NCBI GenBank assembly: GCA_012270355.1
Contig: JAAXIL010000191.1
Coordinates: forward strand, 1 to 28,926
Length of the DNA: 28,926 nt
From: Psychrobacter sp.
Lineage (GTDB): Bacteria > Pseudomonadota > Gammaproteobacteria > Pseudomonadales > Moraxellaceae
Direction: 5' to 3'
Part shown: positions 1-8,747 of the stretch, one piece after another
How positions within the stretch are numbered: position 1 is the stretch's first letter
Layout of the letters: each line of letters begins with the position of its first letter
Made by a program: the position numbers and the translations under genes
Notes under the pieces: model-generated
Told to the model about the DNA's origin: nothing
What the model saw: only the letters and a program-made list of their open reading frames with translations
Database searches by the model: none

Positions 1-145
1 ATCGTCAGTAAACTTAACCCTAATAATGGTGGCAAAATCAGTGCCAACGTCTTCGAGCGAAGGTGAGGTCAAACAGCGGGTATTAATGAAGAAGGTAGGT
101 TGTGAGCAGTCATGGCGGATTCTCAATGCGGATTCTAGCAATCAC

Positions 146-173
146 TTGAATCTAATTAGTTAATGTGTATAAT
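146..173 (+). promoter_or_regulatory. sigma-70 promoter of the 4.5S RNA gene
   Basis: A -35 box TTGAAT at 146-151 and a perfect -10 box TATAAT at 168-173 are separated by 16 bases. The predicted start near 180-183 coincides with the first paired base of the 4.5S RNA. The match and position make this the most convincing promoter in the window. Confidence 0.8.
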
Positions 174-182
174 AGCCGACTG

Positions 183-290
<108 letters not shown>

Positions 291-298
291 TTTTTTTT
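291..298 (+). terminator. T-tract terminator of ffs
   Basis: Eight consecutive T follow the closing stem of the 4.5S RNA, forming a factor-independent terminator with the RNA itself as the hairpin. The last two T are also part of the lipA stop codon (TTA on the plus strand at 297-299). Confidence 0.75.
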
Positions 299-1418
299 AG
301 TACCCCAGTTTTGCTTCCGCCTCTAACGCCTTTTTACTTCGCACTGGAGCAGGGCAATCCTCGCCGTAATACTGACGGTCGGCAAAATAGCTGGAACGCA
401 CCATCGGTCCTGCCCAAATGCTAAAAAAGCCAATCTCTTTACCATAGTCCATGTACCGCTGAAACTCATCAGGGTGCACATAACGGTCAACGGGAGCGTG
501 GTTTTTGCTGGGAGCAAGATATTGCCCGATGGTAATCATGTCCACATCATGAGCTTTTAGGTCATCGAGTAGGGCATATACTTCTTCTTCCGTTTCACCG
601 AGACCTACCATAAACCCGCATTTGGTCGCAATATCAGGACGACGGGCTTTATAAGCTTTGAGTAAATCAAGCGAATGCTGATAGTCCGAACCAGGACGGA
701 AGGCTTTATATAGGCGAGGTACGGTTTCGATGTTGTGGTTGAACACATCGGGTGGGGTTTCGGGCAGTAAGTCCAATGCAACGTCCATGCGTCCCCGAAA
801 ATCAGGCACAAGTATTTCAATCAAGCAATTAGGGCTTAAGGCTTTAGATTCGTTAATAACAGCAACAAAATGACCTGCTCCGCCGTCCTTTAAATCGTCT
901 CTATCCACTGAAGTAATTACCGCATATTTCAAACCCAATCCCAAAATGGTTTCGGCAGTGTGGCGAGGTTCGTCCTTATCCAGCTCGTTGGGTCTACCAT
1001 GAGCCACGTCACAAAATGGGCAACGGCGGGTACAAATATCACCCATAATCATGAATGTCGCTGTGCCATCGCCAAAACATTGGGGCAAGTTCGGACAAGC
1101 GGCTTCCTCGCAAACCGTATAGAGCTTTTGTTCACGCAAGGTTGATTTAATGCGAGCCACTTCAGCTGGCGAGGACATTTTGACCCTAATCCAATCGGGT
1201 TTTTTGGGGGCTTCTACGGTCGGAATGACTTTAATCGGAATGCGGGCAACCTTGTCATAACCTCGCAATTTTTCACCCTTCACCGCCTTTTTAGGCTTCG
1301 GCTTTGGGGTTGGGACAAAGGTTTCGACGTTAGTATGGCTGGCGTTCGCAAAATTGGTATTTGCAGAATGTGTCGTGTTGGATGTCGAGGTAACGGAACG
1401 GGTTGCAATGTCACTCAT
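297..1418 (-). CDS. lipA: lipoyl synthase LipA
   Basis: LipA is a radical-SAM enzyme that inserts two sulfur atoms into protein-bound octanoyl groups, making the lipoyl cofactor used by pyruvate dehydrogenase E2 (aceF in this window) and related complexes. From the ATG at 1418 the protein has 373 residues. The auxiliary cluster motif [12 protein letters not shown] lies at C103, C108 and C114. The radical-SAM motif CTRRCPFC lies at C129, C133 and C136. The C-terminal RSSY motif typical of LipA is near 341-344. A TTG at 1424 would add two residues, but AGG seven bases before the ATG at 1418 favours the latter. The N-terminus has about 45 Ser/Thr/Asn/Lys-rich residues more than E. coli LipA (321 residues), and these look disordered. 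No lipB is seen nearby. Confidence 0.95.
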   Translation of the reverse strand: MSDIATRSVTSTSNTTHSANTNFANASHTNVETFVPTPKPKPKKAVKGEKLRGYDKVARIPIKVIPTVEAPKKPDWIRVKMSSPAEVARIKSTLREQKLYTVCEEAACPNLPQCFGDGTATFMIMGDICTRRCPFCDVAHGRPNELDKDEPRHTAETILGLGLKYAVITSVDRDDLKDGGAGHFVAVINESKALSPNCLIEILVPDFRGRMDVALDLLPETPPDVFNHNIETVPRLYKAFRPGSDYQHSLDLLKAYKARRPDIATKCGFMVGLGETEEEVYALLDDLKAHDVDMITIGQYLAPSKNHAPVDRYVHPDEFQRYMDYGKEIGFFSIWAGPMVRSSYFADRQYYGEDCPAPVRSKKALEAEAKLGY

Positions 1419-1472
1419 GGGCAAACCTATTTATAGTGCTTATGGTTAGTTTTACAGTCAACTAGGTAGGAA

Positions 1473-1478
1473 ATTATA
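1473..1478 (-). promoter_or_regulatory. possible extended -10 promoter of lipA
   Basis: Read on the minus strand, TGTTATAAT gives an extended -10 motif about 55 bases before the lipA start. No good -35 box lies at the standard distance, as is common for extended -10 promoters. This is a pattern match only. Confidence 0.35.
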
Positions 1479-1580
1479 ACAGGTTTAGGGCAATTGAAGT
1501 GAACGATGCAAATGGGGAAATATCAAGATACTGATGAGAAATACTGAATATTTAAACCCATGACTTGAGCATTTCGTCTT

Positions 1581-2204
1581 TTAAAAAACAGCGAAACTCA
1601 ACATTGATGAGAAACCTTGTTGCCAATCCATTTTAAAACAGGCATATAAAAAACTAAGAAGCAGGGTCAGTAACACCAATTGCACCATTAAAAATGCCTG
1701 ATGCTGACGCAAAGTACCTTTGATATCCATGTTGATTGGGGTAAGATCTTCGGTGAAAGTGGCGAGGTTTTCAGCTTGAGGCGTACGATAAAACTTTTCG
1801 AATATGCCAATAAAATCATGGCATCGCCCGTTATCCCAGTCGTAAGGGCGAAAAGGGATAAAATTTTGTGACGGCTGAAAGTCTTTAGAAAAACGTTTTA
1901 TGTGCATGGGCAGCATTGACCAATTATGAAAACGTCGGCGGGTAATATCACCTGTCATGTGCAGTTTTACGTTGCGGTGACGTTTGTCATGTTTTAATTT
2001 ATCAAATAAATGCTCAATGGTTTCTTTAGGCCCTTCAATGTACTGAAAGAAGTATAATGAGTCATAACAAAGAAATCCTGTGACACTATTTTTCGGGTTG
2101 AATACTAAAGATTCCTCCATAATGTCTTTAATGCAATTTGGACTAAATATTTGCCTAATAGCAATATTACTAGAGTAAGTCAGGTAATATAAGGATTGAG
2201 TCAT
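1581..2204 (-). CDS. BLUF-domain blue-light sensor with C-terminal membrane helix
   Basis: The first 100 or so residues are a BLUF flavin-binding photoreceptor domain. Y10 in LTYSS is the likely photoactive tyrosine. N36 or N39 sits before VTGFLCYD, and Q54 in FFQYIEGP is the flavin-switch glutamine. W95 and M97 in WSM match the pair known from AppA-type domains. FAD is the known chromophore of the family. After a linker (about 105-168) there is one strong hydrophobic helix at about 171-190, rich in Leu and Val, then a short tail, so the sensor is probably membrane-anchored by its C-terminus. There is no GGDEF, EAL or HTH output domain, so it presumably signals through a partner, as short BLUF proteins such as Acinetobacter BlsA do. 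No partner gene is adjacent. It is 207 residues, with start ATG at 2204. Confidence 0.88.
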   Translation of the reverse strand: MTQSLYYLTYSSNIAIRQIFSPNCIKDIMEESLVFNPKNSVTGFLCYDSLYFFQYIEGPKETIEHLFDKLKHDKRHRNVKLHMTGDITRRRFHNWSMLPMHIKRFSKDFQPSQNFIPFRPYDWDNGRCHDFIGIFEKFYRTPQAENLATFTEDLTPINMDIKGTLRQHQAFLMVQLVLLTLLLSFLYACFKMDWQQGFSSMLSFAVF

Positions 2205-2652
2205 GGTTTAATCTCAAATCGGTCTAAAAAACACCAGTAAGAATAGTCTTGATTTAGATATCGTTTTAATAATTGAAGATAGCTAACTCAAAGCATAGCC
2301 TGATAACCTTATAATACGTTTAATTACCAATAGTTGCAATTTAGATTCCTATTAGAAACAATAGTTAACGTCCAGTTTTGCTGTGTGGCATATATTGTTC
2401 TTAAAATGTATATGAGTGTCGTTAAGATTAAGAGTTATATCGATTATTCACCTTAAAAATACCAGCTTGTGTTATCATAACTCTGCTAAATTTCTCTGAG
2501 GCAACCAATAAATAGAGCAAATTTTGATGGGATAGCGATCATGTATGTCTATTTTTACTAATCTCTATCTAAACGCCTTTAAATTCTAAATGTCTGTTTA
2601 TTGTCATACCTAGGATTAAACTCATTTTTTCACCAACATAAGGATGCCTATC
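2205..2652. other. intergenic region between the BLUF gene and acnB
   Basis: About 450 AT-rich bases separate the divergent BLUF and acnB genes and should hold both promoters. I see no convincing -35/-10 pair, no RNA gene, no long repeat and no coding frame. The only clear signal is the AAGGA ribosome site at 2640-2644, which serves acnB. Confidence 0.5.
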
Positions 2653-5259
2653 GTGTTTTTAGAAGAATATCGCAACCATGTCAAAGAACGTGCCGAGCTT
2701 GGCACGGTGCCCCTACCACTAAGCGACAAGCAAACCGCCGAGTTGGTGGAATTGCTCAAAAATCCGCCCGCGGGCGAGGAAGAATTTTTGCTCGACTTGC
2801 TTGAGAACCGCATTCCACCAGGCGTAGACGAAGCGGCGTATGTCAAAGCCGCGTTTTTGGCAGCCATCATCAAAGGTGAAGCCGAATCCCCTCTCATCAG
2901 CAAAGAAAAAGCCATTCAAATTTTAGGTACGATGCAGGGCGGCTATAATGTGCAACCGCTCGTTGATGCGTTGGACATTGATGGTCTAGCCGATGACGCT
3001 GCCGAAGCCTTGAAAAACACGTTGCTCGTGTTTGATGCGTTCAACGACGTGACCGAAAAGGCAGAAGCAGGTAATGAACACGCCAAAGGTGTGGTGCAGT
3101 CGTGGGCAGAGGCTGAGTGGTTTTTAAACCGTGAAGCAGTGCCAGAAAAAGCGACTTATACGACTTTTAAGGTCACGGGTGAGACCAACACCGATGATTT
3201 ATCACCTGCTCAAGATGCGTGGAGTCGCCCTGACATTCCTTTGCACGCCCTTGCCATGCACAAAAACTCTCGAGATGGCATCACGGCTGATGAGGAAGGA
3301 GTGACAGGTCCGATGAAGCTCATCGATGAGCTTAAAGAAAAAGGCTATCCGCTTGCTTATGTGGGCGATGTGGTCGGTACGGGCTCAAGCCGTAAGTCTG
3401 CCACAAACTCTGTGCTTTGGCTGATGGGTGAAGACATTGCAAACGTGCCAAACAAACGTGCAGGCGGTATGGTGCTTGGCGGCAAAATTGCCCCGATTTT
3501 CTTTAATACCATGGAAGATTCGGGTGCATTGCCAATTGAAGACGTGAACGTCGATGGCTTAGAAATGGGTGATGTGTTCGACATTTATCCGCATGACGGC
3601 AAAATCACGAAGCACGATTCTGATGAAGTGCTGTCAACCTTTGAGCTAAACTCACCAACGCTACTCGACGAAGTGCGGGCAGGTGGTCGTATTCCCCTTA
3701 TTGTAGGTCGTGCTTTGACCAACCGTGCTCGTGAATATCTGGGACTTGAGCATTCAGATGTGTTCGCCAAACCAGAGCAACCTGAAGATACGGGTAAGGG
3801 CTACACGTTGGCTCAAAAAATGGTCGGCAAAGCATGCGGCTTAGAAGGCGTGCGTCCTGGTATGTACTGCGAACCAAAAATGACTACCGTGGGTAGCCAA
3901 GACACCACAGGTCCGATGACACGTGATGAGTTAAAAGACTTGGCATGTTTGGGTTTCCAAGCGGATTTGGTGATGCAGTCGTTCTGTCACACTGCCGCTT
4001 ATCCGAAGCCAGTAGATGTTGAAACTCAACACACCTTGCCTGACTTTATCATGAACCGAGGTGGCGTGAGCTTACGCCCGGGTGATGGCATCATTCACTC
4101 ATGGCTCAATCGTATGCTACTACCTGATACTGTTGGTACGGGCGGTGACTCGCACACTCGTTTCCCAATGGGTATTTCGTTCCCAGCAGGGTCGGGCTTG
4201 GTGGCGTTTGCTGCTGCCACAGGTGTGATGCCACTCGATATGCCTGAGTCTGTGCGGGTTCGTTTTGTTGGCGAGCGTCAACCTGGAATCACCTTGCGAG
4301 ATTTGGTACACGCCATTCCATTACAAGCCATCAAAGAAGGCTATTTGACGGTTGAGAAAAAAGGCAAAATCAACGAGTTTAATGGTCGTATCCTTGAGAT
4401 TGAAGGATTAGAAGACTTGACGGTTGAGCAGGCGTTTGAGTTGTCAGATGCGTCTGCCGAGCGTAGTGCTGCAGGGTGTACCATTACCTTGTCTGAAGAA
4501 TCGGTCAAAGAGTATCTGAACTCAAACATTACTTTGCTTAAGTGGATGATTTCAGAAGGGTATGGCGATGCTCGCACCATCAGTCGCCGTATTGAAGCGA
4601 TGCAAGCTTGGCTTGATAATCCAAGCCTCATGCGTGCCGATGACGATGCGGAATACACCATCGACATGACCATCGACATGAGTGAAATCAAAGAGCCTGT
4701 ACTTTGCTGCCCGAACGACCCTGACGATGCCAAAACCTTGGCAGACGTAGCGGGTGACACCATTGATGAAGTGTTCATCGGTTCGTGCATGACCAACATC
4801 GGTCACTTCCGTGCAGCTGGTAAATTGTTGCAAGAAGTACCTGCAGGCAGCTTGAAAACCCGCCTATGGATTGCACCGCCAACGAAGATGGACGCTCGCC
4901 AGTTGATGGAAGAAGGTTATTACAACACTTATGCTCAAGCTGGTGCTCGGACTGAGATGCCCGGTTGTTCATTGTGTATGGGTAACCAAGCTCGCATCGC
5001 ACCGAAATCTACCGCGGTTTCGACATCGACTCGTAACTTCCCAAATCGTTTGGGGCAGGGGGCGAATGTTTATTTAGCGTCTGCTGAATTGGCGGCAGTG
5101 GCAGCGGTACTGGGCAAACTGCCAACCAATGAAGAGTATCAGCAGTATGCGGGTATGCTGAACAGCATGGGCGATGAAGTGTATCGCTACATGAATTTTG
5201 ACCGCATGGAAGAGTACACTGAAGATGCAGACAAAATCGATGTGGCTCAGTTGGCGTAA
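2653..5259 (+). CDS. acnB: bifunctional aconitate hydratase 2 / 2-methylisocitrate dehydratase AcnB
   Basis: Aconitase B isomerises citrate and isocitrate in the TCA cycle, and in many proteobacteria also hydrates 2-methyl-cis-aconitate. The whole length matches the AcnB family: an N-terminal HEAT-like domain (for example [15 protein letters not shown]), then the swivel domain ([15 protein letters not shown]), then the catalytic domains. The 4Fe-4S ligands are C712 in [10 protein letters not shown] and C772 and C775 in PGCSLCMG. An ATG at 2644 overlaps the AAGGA ribosome site (2640-2644). The GTG at 2653 lies eight bases after that site and gives VFLEEY, matching the MLEEY start of E. coli AcnB, so I chose it (868 residues; 871 from the ATG). 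It is monocistronic, with a strong terminator after it. Confidence 0.97.
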   Translation: MFLEEYRNHVKERAELGTVPLPLSDKQTAELVELLKNPPAGEEEFLLDLLENRIPPGVDEAAYVKAAFLAAIIKGEAESPLISKEKAIQILGTMQGGYNVQPLVDALDIDGLADDAAEALKNTLLVFDAFNDVTEKAEAGNEHAKGVVQSWAEAEWFLNREAVPEKATYTTFKVTGETNTDDLSPAQDAWSRPDIPLHALAMHKNSRDGITADEEGVTGPMKLIDELKEKGYPLAYVGDVVGTGSSRKSATNSVLWLMGEDIANVPNKRAGGMVLGGKIAPIFFNTMEDSGALPIEDVNVDGLEMGDVFDIYPHDGKITKHDSDEVLSTFELNSPTLLDEVRAGGRIPLIVGRALTNRAREYLGLEHSDVFAKPEQPEDTGKGYTLAQKMVGKACGLEGVRPGMYCEPKMTTVGSQDTTGPMTRDELKDLACLGFQADLVMQSFCHTAAYPKPVDVETQHTLPDFIMNRGGVSLRPGDGIIHSWLNRMLLPDTVGTGGDSHTRFPMGISFPAGSGLVAFAAATGVMPLDMPESVRVRFVGERQPGITLRDLVHAIPLQAIKEGYLTVEKKGKINEFNGRILEIEGLEDLTVEQAFELSDASAERSAAGCTITLSEESVKEYLNSNITLLKWMISEGYGDARTISRRIEAMQAWLDNPSLMRADDDAEYTIDMTIDMSEIKEPVLCCPNDPDDAKTLADVAGDTIDEVFIGSCMTNIGHFRAAGKLLQEVPAGSLKTRLWIAPPTKMDARQLMEEGYYNTYAQAGARTEMPGCSLCMGNQARIAPKSTAVSTSTRNFPNRLGQGANVYLASAELAAVAAVLGKLPTNEEYQQYAGMLNSMGDEVYRYMNFDRMEEYTEDADKIDVAQLA

Positions 5260-5285
5260 GTTTCCTAAACGTCAATACTAAAACT

Positions 5286-5359
5286 AACACTGGCAGATAA
5301 GCTGGTGTTTTAGCCGAACCTTTTAAGCGAAATATAGCTGATAAGGTTCGGCTTTTTTT
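5286..5359 (+). terminator. rho-independent terminator after acnB
   Basis: Two hairpins follow the stop codon. The first (5286-5294 with 5301-5309) contains G-U pairs. The second pairs AGCCGAACCTT (5312-5322) with AAGGTTCGGCT (5343-5353), an 11-pair perfect stem, and runs into seven T (5353-5359). The second alone is a textbook terminator. Confidence 0.85.
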
Positions 5360-5417
5360 ATCACTTAGTTTTCATGTTAGGATAGAAAAAACCTTCAAAA
5401 TGTAGTGAATATATTGT

Positions 5418-6467
5418 ATGTCAAACCATGCTTCAAACCGTCAACGTTCGCACAGCACGCCTCATGCTGATAAAATTTTTCATATCGCCACTTGTAATTT
5501 GCTTAATTTCGCCCTGCCCAATCGGATTTATTATGACAACATGCAGGCTTATCGCCCAGAACAGTACGATGCCAAATTGCAAGGGTTAGCGAATTTGTTT
5601 GGACAAGCCCATGCTGATATTTTTGCGGTACAAGAAGTTTGGGACGAACAGGCATTGCAGGATTTGACTGACAAAATTGGGTTGTCAGACGCAAAAGTCC
5701 TTGTACCGATGGCGAGTAACGATGTGAATAGCGATCTCACTGAGGGCAGAGGGGCGAGCAAGACGCCTGCTCAAGGCATCATCAGCCGTTTTCCAATTAT
5801 CGATTGGCAACTGCTGACTGCTTTTGATGAACGTGCTTATATCGAAGTGCCCGATGCTGGGTTATATACCGCATTTAACCGCCCGCCACTTATTGCCACG
5901 TTGGATATTTTTGGCGAGTCTGTCACTGTTATTTCTGCCCATCTTAAGAGCAAACGCCCGCATTATTTACGCGATGATGACGGTAGATTGCTGGAAGATT
6001 ATGACGACCCAATGCTTAGAGTTCGGGCAAAATTACGCAGTTTGTGTATGCGGGCAGCGGAAGCGGCGGCACTTAGAATATTCATTATCAATAAACTTAA
6101 AAATACGCGTCACCCTCTCATGTTGCTGGGAGACATGAACGATGTGACCAATAGCGTCACCACACAACTGTTGGCAGAAACCAGTGAGGTGATTTACGAT
6201 AAAAGTATGCGCGATGTGGCATTGTTTGACGCAGCACGGGTGCAAACGCATTATGGTTGGATGCACGATGTGGCTTATACGCATTTATATCAAGGTATGC
6301 CAGAGGTGATTGACCAATTGTTTGTGTCCGAAGAGTTCGTGAGTGACAGCAAATTTGCCAAAGGACAAGTCATGCGGGTGGATTATTTTAACGATCACCT
6401 AAAAGCAGAATACTTTGAGAGAGCCACCGACCACGGCATTGTGCGAGCAAAGATTGAGTTGTTTTAA
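5418..6467 (+). CDS. endonuclease/exonuclease/phosphatase family hydrolase
   Basis: This is a 349-residue cytoplasmic-looking protein of the Mg-dependent endonuclease/exonuclease/phosphatase fold. The family's metal and catalytic positions are all present in order: N27 in ATCNLLNF, E73 in AVQEVW, H175 in SAHLKSKRP, D239 and N241 in LGDMND, D299 in IDQLFVS, and D338-H339 in TDHGIV. The family includes DNA repair nucleases, phosphoesterases and sphingomyelinases, and the substrate cannot be read from sequence. It is longer than exonuclease III (about 268 residues), with an insertion at about 182-230. No signal peptide is seen. The ATG at 5418 has no clear ribosome site. The gene stands between the acnB terminator and the TetR gene, with no operon evidence. 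Confidence 0.85.
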   Translation: MSNHASNRQRSHSTPHADKIFHIATCNLLNFALPNRIYYDNMQAYRPEQYDAKLQGLANLFGQAHADIFAVQEVWDEQALQDLTDKIGLSDAKVLVPMASNDVNSDLTEGRGASKTPAQGIISRFPIIDWQLLTAFDERAYIEVPDAGLYTAFNRPPLIATLDIFGESVTVISAHLKSKRPHYLRDDDGRLLEDYDDPMLRVRAKLRSLCMRAAEAAALRIFIINKLKNTRHPLMLLGDMNDVTNSVTTQLLAETSEVIYDKSMRDVALFDAARVQTHYGWMHDVAYTHLYQGMPEVIDQLFVSEEFVSDSKFAKGQVMRVDYFNDHLKAEYFERATDHGIVRAKIELF

Positions 6468-6509
6468 TCAGTCAGATAAACAAAAGTTTTTAATTAGCTA
6501 GACCACCAA

Positions 6510-6526
6510 AACAATGGTATATTGTT
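6510..6526. promoter_or_regulatory. palindrome, possible TetR-type operator
   Basis: AACAAT (6510-6515) and ATTGTT (6521-6526) form a perfect 6+6 inverted repeat around GGTAT, 46 bases before the TetR-family start. The size and place fit an autoregulatory operator, but short AT-rich palindromes also occur by chance. Confidence 0.3.
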
Positions 6527-6572
6527 GACTATCATAAACTCATTGCGACAAAAGGAAAAATTAGGAAAAATT

Positions 6573-7295
6573 ATGCCAACTATCGTAGATAACAAAGCGT
6601 CAAACGTGAGTGCAGATTCCCGTGAGGACATCATTGAAGATGTGCTTGTCGATTCGGAACTGGCAAAAAAGATTGTTCCCAACAAATTTAAGTTCACCAG
6701 TAAACAAGGCAGAACCCGTCGGCATCAGCTGCTGATGGGGGCAAAGACGCTGAGTGAAACCCGCCCAATTAGCGAAATTAGCCTAGCGGACGTGTGCGAA
6801 GAGGCAGGCATTCCTCGGGCATCGGCGTATCACTTTTTTCCAAATGTCGAAGCCATCTTTTTAGCCCTACGATTTTTGACCGCCATCGAACTCATTGAAA
6901 CCATCGATGCGTTTGAGGTCAGCCAATTTAATCGCTGGCAAGGCTATATTACTGGGCTTATTGAAGCCTGTGTGACAGTGACAACACAGGATAAATCACG
7001 CACCCAGTTGTCGTATGGACCAAATACACCTGACTTTGAAGGTGAGAAATATGGTAATCGGGTTGAGATTCAAATTGTTCAATTGGTTTATGGCAAGTTA
7101 AATGAGCAATACGAAATGCCTGAGTATGAAAATATCGAACAGGTTCTACTGGTGACGCTAGGCATTATTGACAGCGTGTTTAAGTTGTCGTATCGTCAAG
7201 AACACGCAGTTACTGATACATATATACAAGAAGCCATTACTGCAGCAATTGCGTATCTGCGTTGTTATTTGCCTGAAAAACTCAATAAACGTTAA
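6573..7295 (+). CDS. TetR/AcrR-family transcriptional regulator
   Basis: This is a probable DNA-binding regulator. After about 40 charged, probably flexible residues comes a TetR-type helix-turn-helix at about 48-90: TRRHQLLMGA, then ISLADVCEEAGIPRASAYHFF, where the recognition helix is followed by the family's typical Tyr-His-Phe-Phe. The rest (about 95-240) is a helical ligand or dimer domain I cannot assign. A TTG 17 codons upstream is open, but AGGA at 6563-6566, six bases before the ATG at 6573, decides the start (240 residues). No transporter or enzyme is divergently paired. The target is unknown, and the adjacent hydrolase is one possibility. Confidence 0.85.
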   Translation: MPTIVDNKASNVSADSREDIIEDVLVDSELAKKIVPNKFKFTSKQGRTRRHQLLMGAKTLSETRPISEISLADVCEEAGIPRASAYHFFPNVEAIFLALRFLTAIELIETIDAFEVSQFNRWQGYITGLIEACVTVTTQDKSRTQLSYGPNTPDFEGEKYGNRVEIQIVQLVYGKLNEQYEMPEYENIEQVLLVTLGIIDSVFKLSYRQEHAVTDTYIQEAITAAIAYLRCYLPEKLNKR

Positions 7296-7297
7296 AT

Positions 7298-7600
7298 TTA
7301 AAAATATATCACATTAGCGAAGTAACTTTTGTCCCAAACATTCATCTTTATTGACAATCCTTCCGCCAATGCAAACTCGCCAGCCTTACTTAAGCTGCCT
7401 TCCACATCTTAAGAATAAGCGTAATCAAACCATGCTCCCGCTTTATATCCATAATAGGCAACTTGTTTGTCGTCAGATTGTATAAATGGCTTTAGTTCGG
7501 TCATCATACAATCAATGTCATGTCTTAAGTCGTTTTCATAATCAGCAAAACGTGTCAATATTACATAGGTATGAAGCGATAAAACAATCCAAAAAAAACT
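7298..7600 (-). pseudogene. remnant of an unrecognised small gene, broken by a stop codon
   Basis: Read on the minus strand, one frame gives about 95 protein-like codons interrupted by a single TAA at 7409-7411 and ended by TAA at 7298-7300. It starts with a hydrophobic stretch (SFFWIVLSLHTYVILTRF), then charged sequence (DYENDLRHDIDCMMTELKP), then YYGYKAGAWFDYAYS. After the stop it resumes with DVEGSLSKAGEFALAEGLSI and ends NVWDKSYFANVIYF. The amino-acid make-up looks genuine, and the neighbouring frames are full of stops. No start codon with a ribosome site is visible, so the 5' end may be lost too. The product is not recognised. It could be a chance open stretch, though the composition argues against that. 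Confidence 0.4.
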
Positions 7601-7649
7601 ATTAAATTAAAAACGCCATTCAGGTTTGTCGAAAGTCTTACTCGACTTC

Positions 7650-8147
7650 TTACTCAACCACCGCATTTAATGTCACACTGGCAGATTTTTTGGCGGGCAG
7701 GTATTTTATGTTCCAACGCAAGGCAGTGTAGTCGGCATAGGGTACTTTCACCAACTTACCATCGACTCGCTTCATGAGTGGCATATCAGCAAAGTTAGTG
7801 CCATCTGTGCTACCTTGAGCACTAGCAGGATAGGCTTCCCCCGTAAACGCCATGTTTTGTGGGATGGGTAGCGTCACGCTAACATCGCTGATGGGTTGGT
7901 CGATGGTGTTGCTATACGTCGCCTCATATTGCACGACTGTCCCCACTTTGGCGGTAGATATAGGCGAATACTTGACAGTGCCGTCCGCCTGTTTAAGCAC
8001 TTGATTGGCTTCGAGCGTCATTTTTAAAGCATCGTCTGCGTAGGCAGTAGTCATCGTTACGCCTGCCAATGCCATGCTTATTGCCAACGCAGAGGCAAGC
8101 GATGGACGATAAGATAAGGTTTTGAGGCGGTTTGAAAAGTGTGTCAT
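7650..8147 (-). CDS. secreted protein with DUF11-like (conserved repeat) domain
   Basis: The 165-residue product starts with a Sec signal peptide: basic MTHFSNRLKTLSYRPS, a hydrophobic core ALAISMALAGVTM, and a cleavage site near AYA-DD (about 39). The mature part is one beta-rich domain resembling the DUF11/conserved-repeat fold of surface proteins (TAKVGTVVQYEATYSN, then ISDVSVTLPIPQNMAF, ending LPAKKSASVTLNAVVE). AAGGA six bases before the ATG at 8147 supports the start. It is probably periplasmic or surface-exposed, and no catalytic residues are evident. The related fragment just upstream on the same strand suggests this was once part of a larger cluster. The exact role is unknown. Confidence 0.7.
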   Translation of the reverse strand: MTHFSNRLKTLSYRPSLASALAISMALAGVTMTTAYADDALKMTLEANQVLKQADGTVKYSPISTAKVGTVVQYEATYSNTIDQPISDVSVTLPIPQNMAFTGEAYPASAQGSTDGTNFADMPLMKRVDGKLVKVPYADYTALRWNIKYLPAKKSASVTLNAVVE

Positions 8148-8277
8148 ACGTGTTCCTTTGAAGATGCTGATAATAGTTTTGGGAAGGTCAAGATTAGTTT
8201 AGCAAAACTTTCTTAATAGGGTATGTCGCTTTGATTGCATTATTCATCGAATCGATATTAATTGATACAATTATCTG

Positions 8278-8484
8278 TTATTTTTGAAAAGTGCCGTTTT
8301 TGCTATTAATGTAAATGACCTTGCTTGTTGCTGTTCCAGTCGTGTTGGCACTCGCCAAATCAAAACCGTTGGTTTGCACCGTGCCATTTTCCCCTTGTAA
8401 GACCGACGTGGTAGCAATAGTGATGCCATCTGGCGAGCTAGGGGTTGGCGTTATGAGGGTTGAAGTCACATTTGCCCCATTCAC
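8278..8484 (-). pseudogene. C-terminal fragment of a secreted repeat-domain protein
   Basis: The open stretch reads NGANVTSTLITPTPSSPDG, then ITIATTSVLQGENG and DLASANTTGTATSKVIYINS, rich in Thr, Ser, Asn and Gly like bacterial surface proteins. It has no signal peptide and no good ribosome site before the GTG at 8484. The same frame upstream has a TAA at 8491-8493, before which about nine codons (YGFTNLH) continue, and then a TGA near 8524. I read it as the decayed 3' end of a gene whose front part has been lost. It could be a short real gene, which is less likely. Confidence 0.45.
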
Positions 8485-8664
8485 GCCTGCTTAATGAAGG
8501 TTGGTGAACCCATACCTTAAAACTCATGGTAAACTGTGAACAAGCGTAAACCATAAACAAAACTTTTTAATAAGCTGGTTGACGCAATACAGTCTAATTG
8601 ACTGTAAGCAATTTTTAAGCCAAATTGACTTGTCCAAACTAAAACAAATATGCCTTATCAACGC

Positions 8665-8691
8665 TTGACATAAATCATAAACAGTTATCAC
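8665..8691 (+). promoter_or_regulatory. possible promoter of aceE-aceF
   Basis: A perfect -35 hexamer TTGACA lies at 8665-8670. The best -10 candidate, TATCAC at 8686-8691, is weak and only 15 bases away. The site is 57 bases before the aceE start in an otherwise AT-rich gap of about 250 bases with no other signal. Confidence 0.3.
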
Positions 8692-8747
8692 AATGCAACG
8701 ATTTTAATTGCCATTCATAACTCAAACTAAATCATCAAGGAATGATC

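Noticed and set aside
1..142. Open minus-strand frame running off the left edge, from a TTG at about 142
   Set aside because: About 47 codons are open and read plausibly (TFFINTRCLTSPSLEDVG), but it has no good start, overlaps the ffs promoter and is not recognised. It could be the beginning of a real gene outside the window, but the evidence is too weak.
4663..4690. Tandem 12-base duplication in acnB (encodes TIDMTIDM)
   Set aside because: The segment has the same length as in E. coli AcnB, so it is similar codons by chance rather than an inserted repeat.
4341..4799. Minus-strand open frame within acnB
   Set aside because: It is Ser/Met-rich antisense of conserved AcnB, with no ribosome site or family resemblance.
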